A stretch of 64,000 nucleotides of DNA, taken from positions 62,001 through 126,000 of the forward strand of contig MSGS01000047.1 of assembly GCA_001940855.1 (NCBI GenBank). The letters are read 5' to 3'. Position 1 is the stretch's first letter; each line of letters begins with the position of its first letter. Positions 1 to 8,549 of this stretch are shown in pieces. The position numbers and the translations under genes were made by a program. A model generated the notes under the pieces. It did not search any database. It had not been told where the DNA came from and saw nothing but the letters and a program-made list of their open reading frames with translations. The stretch comes from Christensenellaceae bacterium Phil1 (GTDB lineage Bacteria > Bacillota > Clostridia > Christensenellales > CAG-138).

Positions 1-1173
1 GTTGGTCAGATATTCGCTGACGGCTGCTTTGCCCCAATGGGGCCAGTTGTGCGCCTGAAAGACGACCTCGGCGTCGGGGAAGAGCGACTGCGCCTCGGTG
101 ATATAACGCGCCCAGCCGTTCGCGTCCCTCACCTCGGCGCCGCGCAGCGTATAGAGATTGTGCATCGTCCCGCTGCAATTCTCCGCCATCCAGAGGGCCT
201 TGCTGTCGGGGAAATAGGTGTTCATCTCGGCGGGGGATTCCGTCCCTGGCGTCTGCTGGAAGATCACCCGCACGCCGTCAATGGTCGTTTCAAAAACCGG
301 CTCTGCGACCTCGTAGCTCGGCGCAATATAGCCGACCCCGTTCTGCACCGCAGTCAGTCCGATGCCAACCGAAAGGCGGCCCTGCTCGCCATAGGGCAGC
401 ATGGAGCCATACTGCAAAAACGCCCGCCGCTTCATTGCTGTGCCGACAAAGACGTTTTCCTTCATCACTGCGTCCGCATAGCCCTTCGGCACGATGATCG
501 CGGTCTTTCCGGAGGCGAGTTGCTCGTCAAGCGGCAGGCTGCGGTCCGCGACCTCCTCGGGCGCGATCAGTCCCTCGATACCGCCATAGTGGTCCACATG
601 CGCATGGCTGACCACAACGGCGACGATCCGCCCATCGCCCATCTCGGAGCGGAAGAGCTTCAGCGCCTCCTCCGCGGTATATCGGCTACTGCCGCAGTCC
701 ATGACGATCCAGCCGTGTTCGCTGCGGACGAAGGTGATATTGGAAATATCGTAGCCGCGCACCTGATAGATGCCGTCGGTGACCTCAAAAAGGCCGTAAA
801 TGTGGTTTAGCTGCGTGTTCCGCCAAAGGCTGGGGTTTGCGGTGTCCGGCGCGTCCTTGTCGAGAAAGGCATAGGCGTCCTGTGTCCACACGGCTCTTCC
901 TTCCTCGTCGCGGAGATCCAGCGTGTCCGGCGCGGCGAGAAAGCCCCGGTTCGCATTTTCAAGCTCTGTGGTATCCGCAAAGTCCAAAAGCGCGTATACC
1001 TGCTGTTTGGCGTCGATCGTGTACTGGGTCGCCGGCTTGCTCTCGGCATTCAGCACTGCGTCCGTGCCTGCGCTCACCGCAGGAGCGCTGCTTTTTTCCG
1101 GACTGCCGCAGGCAGTCAATGCGGCAGCCAGTATGCCCGTCACAAGGAGCATACAGATCCATTTCTTCTTCAT
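1..1173 (-). CDS. Alkyl-sulfatase-type metallo-beta-lactamase-fold hydrolase, lipoprotein (3' end off window)
   Basis: About 391 codons are visible, running off the left edge, so the C-terminus is missing. The ATG at 1173 follows a GGGAGG site. The N-terminus is a lipoprotein signal (MKKKWICMLL, then LTACGS), so the enzyme should be anchored outside the membrane. The metal-binding motif SHAHVDHYGG of the metallo-beta-lactamase fold is clear, followed by AENCSGTMHNLYTLRG and FQAHNWPHWG, segments typical of the SdsA1/BDS1/YjcS linear alkylsulfatases. By family knowledge these hydrolyse primary alkyl sulfates using two zinc ions. The missing end would carry the dimerisation remainder and SCP2-like domain. 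It diverges from the LytTR regulator at 1407, which probably controls it. Family call strong; substrate inferred. Confidence 0.85.
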   Translation of the reverse strand, partial: MKKKWICMLLVTGILAAALTACGSPEKSSAPAVSAGTDAVLNAESKPATQYTIDAKQQVYALLDFADTTELENANRGFLAAPDTLDLRDEEGRAVWTQDAYAFLDKDAPDTANPSLWRNTQLNHIYGLFEVTDGIYQVRGYDISNITFVRSEHGWIVMDCGSSRYTAEEALKLFRSEMGDGRIVAVVVSHAHVDHYGGIEGLIAPEEVADRSLPLDEQLASGKTAIIVPKGYADAVMKENVFVGTAMKRRAFLQYGSMLPYGEQGRLSVGIGLTAVQNGVGYIAPSYEVAEPVFETTIDGVRVIFQQTPGTESPAEMNTYFPDSKALWMAENCSGTMHNLYTLRGAEVRDANGWARYITEAQSLFPDAEVVFQAHNWPHWGKAAVSEYLTN

Positions 1174-1284
1174 AAGCGTTCCTCCCTCGCTTGGAAAGGC
1201 TCTCCAGCAGGACTTTCCCGCTGGGGATGAGTGCCGCACGATCGCAGCCCTTCCCGCTTCTATACTGCGCAGTTTAGCGTAACA

Positions 1285-1335
1285 TCGCGCGAATTGCAAT
1301 AGACCTTGCGCGAACAGCGTAAAACTTTGCGCGAA
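1285..1335 (+). promoter_or_regulatory. Three direct repeats at 21-bp period, likely LytTR-binding array
   Basis: The 9-mer T(T/C)GCGCGAA occurs at 1285, 1306 and 1327, exactly 21 bp apart. LytTR-domain regulators typically bind 9-bp direct repeats spaced by about two helical turns. The array lies between the divergent sulfatase and LytTR-PAS genes, immediately upstream of a -35 element for the latter. Assignment to the adjacent regulator is inference. Confidence 0.6.
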
Positions 1336-1348
1336 TAGCGCGTTTTGC

Positions 1349-1377
1349 TTGCTTTGCATCAAAGACCGTGGTATTCT
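1349..1377 (+). promoter_or_regulatory. Sigma-A-like promoter of the LytTR-PAS gene
   Basis: TTGCTT (1349-1354), a 17-bp spacer and TATTCT (1372-1377), 30 bp before the start codon. The -35 is weak, which fits activation from the repeats just upstream. Confidence 0.45.
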
Positions 1378-1406
1378 GTGAAAAAAGCAAATCGTGAGGG
1401 AGCGCT

Positions 1407-2177
1407 ATGAGATCCAACGGTATTTCCGTCATTTCCAACCGCAGGCACATCAGCCTGCCGACAGAGGACATTCTCTATATTCAGCTGGCGGGGCGTCGGG
1501 CGGTCATCCATGCCTCCGGCGGCAGGACCTACGAAACCTACACCACCATAGAAGAACTGGAGCAGGTGCTGGGCAGCGGCTTTATCCGCACCGACCGTGC
1601 CACGCTGGTGGCCGCCAAGGGCATCCATGCCATTGGCAGGCAGATCGAGCTTATCAACGGTGAAACGCTGGACTACGCCCACCGGAGAAAGCGGGGGCTC
1701 AAGGAACAGCTGCGCACCGATTGGCGGCAGATCGCGCAGAGCCTGTCCGACAGCGACACGCCTGCCACGCGGGAAGACTATCAGCGGCATTATGCCAGCT
1801 ATGACAGTGCACCCTTTGCATTTGCCGACATCGAGATGGTCTTCAACGAGAAGCGTGCCGCCGTGGACTGGATATTCCGCTACGCCAACGAGGCGCTGGC
1901 GAGGCTGGAAAAAAAGCCGCTGGAGCAGCTCATTGACCGCTCCTTCGGCAGCATTTTTCCCAATATGGACGACAAGTGGCTGCGGGTCTACGAGCGCACA
2001 GCGCTGTTCGGCGAAACGCTGGAGATTATAGATCACAGCCCGGAGATCGACACGGATCTGAAGATCATCTGCTTCCCAACCTTCAAGGGACATTGCGGCT
2101 GCATCCTCTTCAAGCAGGCGGAAATTCAAACGATGCGCGTTGAAAAGCCGGGCGGCAAGGGTGAAACGGGACGCTGA
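1407..2177 (+). CDS. LytTR DNA-binding regulator with C-terminal PAS-like domain
   Basis: 256 residues; ATG preceded by GAGGGAG. Residues about 1-105 form a LytTR DNA-binding domain: ISLPTEDILYIQ, then FIRTDRATLVA, and a basic end at YAHRRKRGLKEQL. Residues about 125-240 look like a PAS fold (SYDSAPFAFADIEMV, WIFRYANEALARLE, SFGSIFPNMDDKWL), suggesting small-molecule or redox input. The order, DNA-binding first and sensor second, is the reverse of classical response regulators, and there is no phosphoacceptor domain. It diverges from the sulfatase lipoprotein; the three 21-bp-spaced repeats between them are its likely binding sites, implying autoregulation and control of the sulfatase. Domain calls are confident, the ligand unknown. 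Confidence 0.75.
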   Translation: MRSNGISVISNRRHISLPTEDILYIQLAGRRAVIHASGGRTYETYTTIEELEQVLGSGFIRTDRATLVAAKGIHAIGRQIELINGETLDYAHRRKRGLKEQLRTDWRQIAQSLSDSDTPATREDYQRHYASYDSAPFAFADIEMVFNEKRAAVDWIFRYANEALARLEKKPLEQLIDRSFGSIFPNMDDKWLRVYERTALFGETLEIIDHSPEIDTDLKIICFPTFKGHCGCILFKQAEIQTMRVEKPGGKGETGR

Positions 2178-2779
2178 ACGGCGGGGGAGCGTATCGTCAG
2201 CACCCGATTTGAACGAGGCCTGCAATGCTCTGCCCGCCGCGTTTTATCTTTGATTGGCATGCAGCAATGTCTTGTTCTCCTGTTTTTGCGCTGCGGAACT
2301 TATCCAATCTATGAAAAAGGCGCTTCTTCCGCTCCTTACGTCAGGTGGGACAACGCACAGACCGCGTACATATAGGCTGCAAGGATCAGCGGTGCCGCCA
2401 GACCGACACAGACCCGGAAACGGGCTGCATGGAGTTTGATATTGCAAAGGGGCGTTTCTTTTTCCGTCTGACCGCCCCATACAGCGAGGAACGCCGGGAA
2501 GCAGCGCGAAGGTATGCCAGAGATAATAATGCCGCTGACAGGTTGAAATGAGGTAGACTGGTTCACAGTTTTGTGCTATACTTTAGCCAAGCAACGGAGC
2601 GACAAATCGGAAGTTGACGAACTGATAATCAGCTTGAATTTTTGATATTCAACGTCTATGACGTTGTAATAAATACAATTATGAAAGGGTGGTTCATTAT
2701 GTTCATTATGAATAATAATTTGGGTGTGTGGAGGACGCGCGGTAAATAATCCTCCAAAACTAATTATGGAGGACACAAG
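2178..2779. other. 600-bp stretch without a convincing gene
   Basis: No strong ribosome site opens a full-length frame here. A 40-codon plus-strand frame at 2429-2551 contains FFFRLTAPYSEERREAARRYAR, which has the look of real coding sequence, but it has no clear start signal and I cannot name its family; it is probably a fragment. Base composition drops toward AT after about 2570, marking the edge of the foreign-looking gene at 2780. Confidence 0.4.
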
Positions 2780-3622
2780 ATGATATTAGAAACATTACTT
2801 CCTCAATTAGAATTTCAATCTAACATTGAGGATGCAGTAAAGCAAAAAATGATTAAAAGCAGGCGGCAAGTTGAAGAAATCGCAGCAACCGCCTACAGTA
2901 GCAACGATTTTGATTTTTTGCTATGCAAGCGAATGCCACTAACTCGCTTGGTGGTAGTTGTATATTTATTGACGCAAAAGTATGCCGAGTATAAAGCCAT
3001 TGGTGTAACAGATGAAATTATTTTGGATACTTTTAGCGATGTCTCATTGCGGGCAAATTTGTACTATAAACAGCATGGCAAAATTGGCATTTCTAAAGAT
3101 GATGTTGTTTGGTTTCGCCACATTATGAATGTGCACATTTTCAAGATTGGAGTATTGCAATATCAAACATTCAATATGGTTTATTTGGACGAGGAAACCA
3201 TTGGAGAGCCTTATATGGTGTTTACACAAGAACAGAAACGAACATTACCCAACGGCTCACCTGTGATAAATTGCCATATTCAAAAAGGTGCGAATATTAG
3301 TGATAGCTTAGTCAAGAAATCTTTTGACCAAGCCAAGGTGTTTTTCAAGGATCGCTTTCCATCTACAGAGTATAAAGCTTTTCTTTGTTATTCTTGGTTA
3401 CTCTATCCTCCGATGCTAAACATGCTTCCGAAGGATTCGAATATCAAGCAGTTTGCAAAACACTTTTCTATCATTGGTGCGTGCAACGATTCGGAACAGG
3501 CTAATGAGAATTTGTTTGATTACGGCAAGCATAATTTACCTTGCAAACCAACAGCTCTACAAAGGATCGCAAAAGAACATAAAGAACTTCTTGGTTATGG
3601 GTGTGGAGTAATTATGCTTTAG
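2780..3622 (+). CDS. Acyltransferase-domain protein with GNAT-like C-terminal domain
   Basis: 280 residues, ATG after GGAGG (2768). The C-terminal part (about 150-265) matches what I recall of the GNAT_C/NAT_N acyltransferase-domain family of Clostridia: INCHIQKGANIS, a pair of helices, YKAFLCYSWLLYPPM, LPKDSNIKQFAKHF. The N-terminal half is helical (QVEEIAATAYSSNDFDFLLC). Substrate unknown; these proteins are usually annotated only as acyltransferase-domain proteins. The gene is markedly richer in A and T than its neighbours and stands alone between a remnant stretch and a terminator, so recent transfer is likely. Family call rests on motif memory. Confidence 0.6.
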   Translation: MILETLLPQLEFQSNIEDAVKQKMIKSRRQVEEIAATAYSSNDFDFLLCKRMPLTRLVVVVYLLTQKYAEYKAIGVTDEIILDTFSDVSLRANLYYKQHGKIGISKDDVVWFRHIMNVHIFKIGVLQYQTFNMVYLDEETIGEPYMVFTQEQKRTLPNGSPVINCHIQKGANISDSLVKKSFDQAKVFFKDRFPSTEYKAFLCYSWLLYPPMLNMLPKDSNIKQFAKHFSIIGACNDSEQANENLFDYGKHNLPCKPTALQRIAKEHKELLGYGCGVIML

Positions 3623-3684
3623 AGCGCAGAAAATTCCAGTTTATCGGGCAGATAACGCCTACTCAATAACAGAATACACCAACT

Positions 3685-3725
3685 GAGAGCAGCTATTTTC
3701 ACACAAGAAAACGGCTGCTCTTTTC
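3685..3725 (+). terminator. Rho-independent terminator of the acyltransferase-like gene
   Basis: AGAGCAGC (3686-3693) pairs with GCTGCTCT (3714-3721) and is followed by a T run. It lies 63 bp after the stop codon. Confidence 0.7.
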
Positions 3726-3757
3726 GTTTGCCTATGATCAGAAAGGAGCGACCAACT

Positions 3758-3952
3758 ATGACAAAGCCAAGAGAGAAAACCCGCGAGGAGCTGCAAGCCG
3801 AGATTGAGGACGGAAAGAAGAAAATCCGGCAGTTTGAAAATCGGGAAAAGATGCTGTGTCAGAAGCTATCCCGAGAGGAACGCAGGCCAGCAGCGCCGCC
3901 GCTGCCGTCAGCAAGAGCAGGAGCAGGTGCAGCCCGCAAAAGGGCGTTATAG
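3758..3952 (+). pseudogene. DUF3847-family small protein, C-terminus replaced (element remnant)
   Basis: 64 codons; ATG at 3758 after GAAAGGAG. Residues 1-46 (KTREELQAEIEDGKKKIRQF, EKMLCQKLSREER) match the DUF3847 proteins carried by Clostridia conjugative and mobilisable elements. In intact members the next residues read roughly KARTHRL; here the frame runs instead into an Ala/Arg-rich tail (PAAPPLPSARAGAGAARKRAL), as if joined to another coding sequence in the wrong frame. Likely scar of an excised or decayed mobile element. Confidence 0.55.
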
Positions 3953-3961
3953 AAAATCCGT

Positions 3962-4485
3962 TCATTTCACACGCCGGAATGTCTTTCCGGTCTTCTCCTC
4001 AAGAAATCGTTTAAGTTCCTCCACCGTCCCGCCGGAGAGGGTGCGCTTGTCCAGAGGCTGCACATAGCGTTTTTTCATCAGAAGGATGATGTATTCCTGC
4101 GACTCAGCCAGTGCGTCGATCAGCTCATAGCGGAAGGTGGAGGTGGTGGCCACCGTAACGACGGTATAGGAATCCTCGCCGAATGCGACATGATATTCCT
4201 TTGTGCCCGCCAGCGCGTTTTTGCGGGCGATCATGCCATTGAACCGATCCTGAAACAGCAAAACGGACAGCAGCATCACCTCTACCAGCAGGGAAGTCAC
4301 CGTTCTGACATCAAGCGTAAAAGGCTCTCCGTCGAATGGAATCAGCAGCAATGCATTGAATAAAAAGACGCTCCAGCCAAAATGGCCCAAAGGATGCTGC
4401 GTTTTCGCCGCAGCACCTTGCGCATCGCGCGGGCGGCTATGGTCATAGAGCGATTTGTGATGTCGCTGTGAATTTCAAATGTCAT
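3962..4485 (-). pseudogene. YcxB-like membrane protein gene, frameshifted
   Basis: The original start is ATG at 4485 after GGAG; this frame reads MTFEIHSDITNRSM through RRKRSILWAILAG and then hits a stop. The continuation, LFNALLLIPF onward to EKTGKTFRRVK, is in another frame. A single-base shift near 4365 would join them into about 174 residues. The architecture, short cytoplasmic N-terminus, two membrane helices and a C-terminal domain with YELIDALAESQEYIILLMKK, fits YcxB-like proteins of unknown function. It could be real decay or a sequencing error; the downstream frame has an ATG (4390) but no good ribosome site. Confidence 0.6.
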
Positions 4486-4792
4486 ACGTTTTCTCCGTTG
4501 TAAGTAATTCTGTATCCGCAGGGCTGGCGTTGCATTGCAGTCGCCTCCGAACAGCATAAGCTGTTGCTTGTTCATTTTACCATGCCAAAAATAAGGTCCA
4601 TGTTAAGTTTTCGAATTTTCAAAGGGAGGCCTCCGATGTGCCTTTGTCAAGGCGCCTGCCGGAAGGCTCTTCTGATGCACGACCTTACCATCCCAAATGC
4701 TTCCGGGCTCTGCGTGAAAACCCATTCTCGTCCGTTGGAAATGGGCTGTTGCCAGAACAGCCCATTAAAGTTCATGTATCGGCAAGCATATA

Positions 4793-5443
4793 TTACTTGC
4801 TCTTTTCTTTGCTTTTTTGGTCCGCGAAAAGTGCATGACCAAGCACCATCCCTATCATCGAAGCAATCGTTCCGATAAAGAAAAAGCTGAGCGTTTGCAA
4901 ATCGACCCGATCAAAGATCAGGCTTTCTCTCATGCCATAGCTCGCATAGACGGAAATCATGAACATAAGGCCAAATCCAATCGGCGCCAGCCACTTGTAC
5001 TTTCCCCAATAATTGTTTTTCCCGATCAAAAGAGACAGAACGATCGTGGCGGCCGGGAGCATAATCCATTGGGCTCCACCTGCCTGTGCTTCCGTAATAC
5101 TTCCCGCGGAAAAACGCCATGACGCCATAATATTGAACGCCCAAATTACCAGATAGGACAAAACCACCAGCAGTTTTGATAACCTTGTCTTGCTCTTCAC
5201 CGTATTTGTGCTTTCTTCGATATAATCCAGATAGTCTTTCATAGGGTCTTCTCCTTTCAAGAGGTAGTCAAGGCTGACGCTATACAAATCACTCATTTTA
5301 AGCACACTTACGATATCGGGGTAGGATCTCTCATTCTCCCAATTCGATATTGTCTGTCTGCTGATGCCAAGGGCTTGTGCCGCTTGTTCCTGCGTGATCT
5401 TCGCATCCGTTCTTGACTTTTTGATCTTGCCTCCAATATCCAC
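4793..5443 (-). CDS. XRE-family regulator with C-terminal membrane domain
   Basis: 216 residues. The start is GTG at 5443 with GGGAGGG upstream. Residues 5-60 are a helix-turn-helix (ITQEQAAQALGISRQTISNWENERSYPD) followed by LYSVSLDYLL. From about residue 83 there are four hydrophobic segments (LLVVLSYLVIWAFNIMA, MLPAATIVLSLLIG, LAPIGFGLMFMISVY, LSFFFIGTIASMIGMVLG), so the DNA-binding domain is tethered to the membrane. Such proteins are common in Firmicutes, and their signals are mostly unknown. Single gene downstream of nothing obvious; the two-component operon at 5582 ends just upstream on the same strand. Confidence 0.75.
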   Translation of the reverse strand: MDIGGKIKKSRTDAKITQEQAAQALGISRQTISNWENERSYPDIVSVLKMSDLYSVSLDYLLKGEDPMKDYLDYIEESTNTVKSKTRLSKLLVVLSYLVIWAFNIMASWRFSAGSITEAQAGGAQWIMLPAATIVLSLLIGKNNYWGKYKWLAPIGFGLMFMISVYASYGMRESLIFDRVDLQTLSFFFIGTIASMIGMVLGHALFADQKSKEKSK

Positions 5444-5581
5444 ACGCTTGCCCTCCCAACATGAACTTCATCTGGATTATGCCCTATGCGAAAAGCGCTG
5501 TCTATCAAAACGCTTTTACAAGGCTATATTTCTCTGTCAAAATGCTTTTACATTTCTCTGTCTTCCCCGAAACGCCCTGAT

Positions 5582-6799
5582 TTATCTGCCCGCCGGAAGC
5601 GTTATCTCAAACACGGCGCCGGTGTCCCCGTTGTAAGCGCGGATCGTCCCTTTATGCAGGTGAATGATCTCCTTGGTCAGCGCAAGGCCGATGCCGGATT
5701 TTCCGCTTTTTCCCATGTAAAAGCGGTCGAAGATGTGGGGAAGATCTTCCTCGGCAATGCCGTCCCCGTCGTCCTGTATCCGTATCGTCACATGACGCTT
5801 GTCCGCGCGGCAGGTCAGGCGCAGCTCGCTGCGGGCATAGCGCACGCCGTTGGACAGGATATTGGTGACCGCTCTGCGCAGCCGGGTATCATCGCAGCTG
5901 ACCATAACGGGCTCCTCGGGGAAATCCGGCACGATTGCGATGCCGCCGGCGGCTGCCGGCTCCACGGCGCGTATGCTGTCGTATAACAGCTCCCGAATAT
6001 CCATCTCTGAAAAGGCAAGCAGCTGCCGCCCCATATCGATTTTCGAGATGTCCAGGAGCTCCTCCACCAGCTCCGTCATGCGGTCGCTCTCCGCCAAAAT
6101 CACCTCCGCAGCGCCGCCCGCGTCCATCACGCCCGTCTGTATGCCCTCGGCATAGCCCTGTATCGCCATCAGCGGCGTTTTCAGCTCGTGGGAGGCATTC
6201 TGGAAGAAGGTCTGCTGCCGCTCCGCTTCCTTCTCAATATCCCTGCCAAACCGGAACCCCAGCAGGCACATGACGGAGGAGATCGCCAGCAGTACCCCAA
6301 AGAACGCCCAGTTCAGCGTCACGATATATCGGGTGATGGGCCCGATGTCTATGTACATGATATAGGCGTACGGCTTTTCCCAATCGTCCTGCTCCTCCTG
6401 CACGGACATGAAGATCAGGTGATGCCTGTCTGTTTTGAAAGTATAGCATTGGTTGAGCGACAGATCCCGCCCGGCGCAGTATTCCAGCAGTTCTTTCTCC
6501 AGGCGATATGCGTCCCTGTTCCAACCGCTTGAGTGATTGGCATTATCCGGCTCTAAAAATACGATGCTTGGCGTAAGGAAGTGCTCCTCCGTGTCATTCC
6601 ATTCATCATCAAAAAAGGATCCATCGTCGGTATAGGGGATGGTGCGGTTCTGGTACTGTGCCTCGCTGATGAGCGCCTTTTTTGCCTCACGCACAAAGTG
6701 TGCTGGTATAATGAGGTTCACCGCCAGCATGAACAGGGCAAAGAGCAGCAGAGCTGAGCAAAGGATCAGATACACGATCCGCAGCTTGATGTTTTTCAC
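5582..6799 (-). CDS. Membrane sensor histidine kinase
   Basis: 405 residues, GTG start overlapping the response regulator stop (GTGA). Residues 7-29 form the first membrane helix, followed by an extracytoplasmic sensor of about 130 residues, a second helix near 168-185, then the dimerisation/phosphoacceptor box FQNASHELKTPLMAIQGYAE and the ATPase motifs NILSNGVRYA, DDGDGI and GKSGIGLALTKEII. It phosphorylates the cognate regulator encoded at 6796-7497. Co-transcribed with the secreted repeat protein at 7588, which makes that protein a candidate regulator or target of the kinase. No HAMP domain is evident. Confidence 0.9.
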   Translation of the reverse strand: MKNIKLRIVYLILCSALLLFALFMLAVNLIIPAHFVREAKKALISEAQYQNRTIPYTDDGSFFDDEWNDTEEHFLTPSIVFLEPDNANHSSGWNRDAYRLEKELLEYCAGRDLSLNQCYTFKTDRHHLIFMSVQEEQDDWEKPYAYIMYIDIGPITRYIVTLNWAFFGVLLAISSVMCLLGFRFGRDIEKEAERQQTFFQNASHELKTPLMAIQGYAEGIQTGVMDAGGAAEVILAESDRMTELVEELLDISKIDMGRQLLAFSEMDIRELLYDSIRAVEPAAAGGIAIVPDFPEEPVMVSCDDTRLRRAVTNILSNGVRYARSELRLTCRADKRHVTIRIQDDGDGIAEEDLPHIFDRFYMGKSGKSGIGLALTKEIIHLHKGTIRAYNGDTGAVFEITLPAGR

Positions 6800-7497
6800 G
6801 TGCGCTCCGCCCCCTTCAGCTTATAACCAAAGCCCCATATGGTGCTTACGCTGACGGTGCTGCCCGCTTGCAGCAGCTTTTTTCGGATACGGCGCAGCGT
6901 TTCATCGGTCACGCGGGTCTCCACCTCCGAGTCGAAGCCCCACACCGCGCTGAGCAGCTCTTCGCGGGAATACGCCTTCTCCGGCTGCTTCATCATATAG
7001 CTGAGCAGCCGCAGCTCGGTCTGGGTCAGCGCCACGATCGTGCTTCCGCAAAGGACGGCGTTTTCCGTGGCGGAATAGCGGATATCCCCGTAATGCAGTT
7101 CATCCTCTGCCGCCGCCGTTTTCCCCCTGTCCAGCTCCACACGGCGCAGCAGCGCCTTCACCTTCATCAGAAGAATGGTCGGACGAAAGGGTTTGGTGAG
7201 ATAATCGTCGCTTCCCTGGCTGATGCCCATGACGTAGTCCAGCTCGCTGTCCTTGGCCGTAAGCAGGATGATGGGAATATCGGAAACAGAGCGAAGCTCC
7301 CGGCACACGGTAAGTCCGTCCGTGCCGGGCATCATAATGTCCAGTATTACAAGCTTCGCAGGCTCCTGACGAAACGCCTCCAGCAGCGCGTCACCGCTTT
7401 CAAAGGAGCGCACGGTATATCCGTCGCTTGCGAGGAAGCTATGGAGCAGCTCCCGGATGCTCTTTTCATCGTCCGCCAAATAGATGGAATGTCCCAT
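6796..7497 (-). CDS. OmpR-family response regulator
   Basis: 233 residues from the ATG at 7497, which sits 4 nt after AAGGAGG; a TTG at 7512 is less likely. The receiver domain (1-118) has the acidic pair in LADDEKS, the phosphoacceptor Asp in KLVILDIMMPG, LLTAKDSELD and the conserved Lys in LTKPFRP. The winged-helix domain (about 135-230) shows VALTQTELRLLSYMM, YSREELLSAVWGFDS and the C-terminal hairpin STIWGFGYKL. It partners the downstream kinase (4-nt overlap). The 11-bp-spaced repeats at 8411-8441 ahead of the operon are its probable binding site. Confidence 0.92.
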   Translation of the reverse strand: MGHSIYLADDEKSIRELLHSFLASDGYTVRSFESGDALLEAFRQEPAKLVILDIMMPGTDGLTVCRELRSVSDIPIILLTAKDSELDYVMGISQGSDDYLTKPFRPTILLMKVKALLRRVELDRGKTAAAEDELHYGDIRYSATENAVLCGSTIVALTQTELRLLSYMMKQPEKAYSREELLSAVWGFDSEVETRVTDETLRRIRKKLLQAGSTVSVSTIWGFGYKLKGAERT

Positions 7498-7587
7498 GCG
7501 TCCTCCTTGCAAGCAGCGCCAAATGCTGCGCGTGGGCGCAGCATCGGCATGATGTTGATTTTATACTATCAGAATATCGTCTTTCCG

Positions 7588-8325
7588 TCAAAGGGGGCAG
7601 ATGCCGCTTTCGCAGCCGGTGTTGCCCCAGATGGAATTGTACAGCTCGCACAGCCGGCTGTCGATCTCCGTAAGACGGTTGTAGTCGGCGATCAGCGCGT
7701 CCTTTTCCGCGTCGGTCAGGAAGCCCAGGCTGCGGATGAAGGCTGCTTCATCGTAGTTGTCGAAGTCGTAGTCGTCCGGAAGATTGAAGTACGCTTCATC
7801 TACCTTGTCCCACAGGTCGGCGTGCTTTTCGCAGACGCGGTCATACTCCTGCTCCAGAGTGTCGATCTCATCCAGCACCTTGGGGTCGGCTTTTTCCAGT
7901 GCCTTCTCGTAGAGCGGCATATTGTCGCAGTCGGGCAGCTGAGCGTACAGTGCCTCCATTTGGGCGTCCAGCTCGTTCAGCTCCTTGATATCTGCCAGAA
8001 GCGTTTCCTTCTCCGCTTCCGTCAGGGCATCGGTGTTACGGATAAACGCTGCTTCATCAAAGTCTGTGAAGTCGTAGTCGTCGGGCAGGGCGTTGCAGAT
8101 TTCATCCAGCTTTTCCCACAGCGCCGCGTTTCTCTGGAAGATGGCGTCGCTCTTTTCCTCAATCGCCTCGATCTGCTCCCAGATGGCGTCCTCGTTCTCG
8201 GTGGCAATTTTAGTAACAGGCTCCATTGGCGCGGGTGTGGCGGCAAAGGCGGAGGTTGCTGTGCCGATGGCTGTTACCACCAACGCCAGTGCCAATACAA
8301 GGCTCCAAATCGTTTTCTTTTTCAT
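7588..8325 (-). CDS. Secreted acidic protein with two internal repeats
   Basis: 245 residues, ATG after AAAGGAG. Signal peptide MKKKTIWSLVLALALVVTA ending near AFAATPA. The mature protein is acidic and helical, and contains a tandem duplication: LPDDYDFTDFDEAAFIRNTD...LTEAEKETLLADIKELNELD near residues 80-135 and LPDDYDFDNYDEAAFIRSLG...LTDAEKDALIADYNRLTEID near 170-225. It ends GNTGCESGICPL, with two cysteines that could form a disulfide or bind metal. No family recognised. It is the first gene of the two-component operon (75-bp gap to the regulator), so it may be a signal-binding partner of the kinase, or the product whose level the system controls. Confidence 0.8.
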   Translation of the reverse strand: MKKKTIWSLVLALALVVTAIGTATSAFAATPAPMEPVTKIATENEDAIWEQIEAIEEKSDAIFQRNAALWEKLDEICNALPDDYDFTDFDEAAFIRNTDALTEAEKETLLADIKELNELDAQMEALYAQLPDCDNMPLYEKALEKADPKVLDEIDTLEQEYDRVCEKHADLWDKVDEAYFNLPDDYDFDNYDEAAFIRSLGFLTDAEKDALIADYNRLTEIDSRLCELYNSIWGNTGCESGICPL

Positions 8326-8373
8326 GGTATTTTACTCTCCTTTTTTAATCGTTTTGGTTGGGTGTCAACCTTG

Positions 8374-8441
8374 ATTGTAGTATACAGGAGAGCGCCAAAT
8401 ACTTCTCCCGCAAAAGTGCATGGAAAGTGTCACAAAAGTGC
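8374..8441 (-). promoter_or_regulatory. Promoter with three 11-bp-spaced direct repeats
   Basis: On the plus strand CAAAAGTGC (8411), GGAAAGTGT (8422) and CAAAAGTGC (8433) are spaced exactly 11 bp. This is the usual layout for OmpR-type regulator dimers. A -10-like element TATACT lies at 8379-8384 (minus strand) with no good -35, consistent with activated expression of the secreted-protein/two-component operon. Autoregulation is inferred. Confidence 0.55.
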
Positions 8442-8549
8442 AACGAGACCAGCCCGGAAAATGAACGAAAGCCCGCTCCATGCCTCAAGGGCAGAAACGG
8501 GCGGACGTTCTTATTCTGATTTCACTTCGCGCATCAAGATGGATCTCAT

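Noticed and set aside
37..810. Long plus-strand frame at the left edge
   Set aside because: It is antisense to the sulfatase, whose motifs (SHAHVDH, lipobox, ribosome site) are decisive.
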